Shown here in pieces: positions 5,179 to 5,225 of a DNA stretch of 5,225 nt. This DNA is from UBA6987 sp045616945 (GTDB taxonomy: Bacteria; Bacillota; Clostridia; Lachnospirales; Lachnospiraceae), in the NCBI GenBank assembly GCA_045616945.1, contig JAZLHR010000060.1, positions 1 to 5,225 on the forward strand, in the 5' to 3' direction. The notes below the pieces were generated by a model, which was given only the letters and a program-made list of their open reading frames with translations, had not been told where the DNA came from and did not search any database. A program made the translations under genes and the position numbers. The number at the start of each line of letters is the position of its first letter. The first letter of the stretch is position 1.

Positions 5179-5225
5179 ATGCCCAAAAGCAAAAATACCA
5201 CCGCTTATTCTACACCAAAACAGCT
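5179..5225 (+). CDS. 5' fragment of an ORF, probably a transposase
   Basis: Fifteen complete codons (MPKSKNTTAYSTPKQ) run off the right edge with no stop. The short polar, basic start with TPKQ resembles N-termini of IS1182-type transposases as I remember them, and the flanking repeats support a mobile element. The fragment is too short for a firm assignment. No Shine-Dalgarno is present: CTTTT separates the -10 box from the ATG, so translation may be leaderless or start further in. Confidence 0.4.
   Translation, partial: MPKSKNTTAYSTPKQ

Larger units (their letters stand above)
5011..5225 (+). mobile_element. Probable left end of an insertion sequence, cut by the window edge
   Basis: Starting 30 bp after the thrS stop, GGGGGCTGT (5011-5019) resembles the GGGCTGT-type outer ends of several IS families, including IS1182. 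GGGCTG (5012-5017) and CAGCCC (5028-5033) also form a small inverted repeat around an A-rich loop. Next come a strong terminator, a second hairpin, an extended -10 promoter and an ORF open to the edge, a usual IS left-end layout. The right end and target duplication are outside the window, so the family assignment is tentative. Confidence 0.45.

Noticed and set aside
1..5225. CRISPR array, tRNA or rRNA genes
   Set aside because: No regularly spaced identical repeats of CRISPR size and no tRNA or rRNA features were found on either strand.

Overview
The window looks like a core-genome segment of a low-to-mid GC Firmicute-type bacterium. A Thr T-box riboswitch, strong AGGAGG ribosome-binding sites, many intrinsic terminators and a GC-rich but Firmicute-like protein set together suggest the Negativicutes (for example Acidaminococcus, Megasphaera, Dialister or Phascolarctobacterium relatives). 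That taxonomic guess is inference; no search was run.

Layout, all genes on the + strand. Positions 1-160 are AT-rich and non-coding, and hold four related copies of a 15-bp motif (ATTTAGTnTGGGAAA-like), two in each orientation. A TTGACA promoter at 161-189 would start a leader of about 215 nt with a 28-codon ORF (278-364) that has an excellent ribosome-binding site. A 10-bp hairpin (371-380 with 400-409) then covers the Shine-Dalgarno of mgtE (412-1791), which encodes an MgtE Mg2+ channel. A short intergenic region with a 15-bp direct repeat and a weak hairpin leads into an extended -10 promoter and secG (1928-2167). A strong hairpin separates secG from smpB (2235-2696), leaving no visible room for a separate smpB promoter. 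smpB ends in a short terminator. A strong promoter follows, then a complete T-box leader with Thr specifier ACC and a tandem antiterminator/terminator, and then thrS (3071-4981). Thirty bases after thrS the sequence changes character. It has a GGGGCTGT-type end, a strong 17-bp terminator hairpin, a second inverted repeat, and an extended -10 box (TATAAT) just before an ORF running off the right edge (MPKSKNTTAY...). This is most likely the left part of an insertion sequence.

Functionally these are housekeeping genes: magnesium homeostasis, protein export, ribosome rescue and threonyl-tRNA supply. They appear to be separate transcription units, except that smpB probably depends on read-through from secG. 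The least explained parts are the mgtE leader, which does not match the M-box as I know it but has the parts of a translational switch with two alternative 7-bp pairings inside a leader ORF, and the operator-like repeat array upstream of it.
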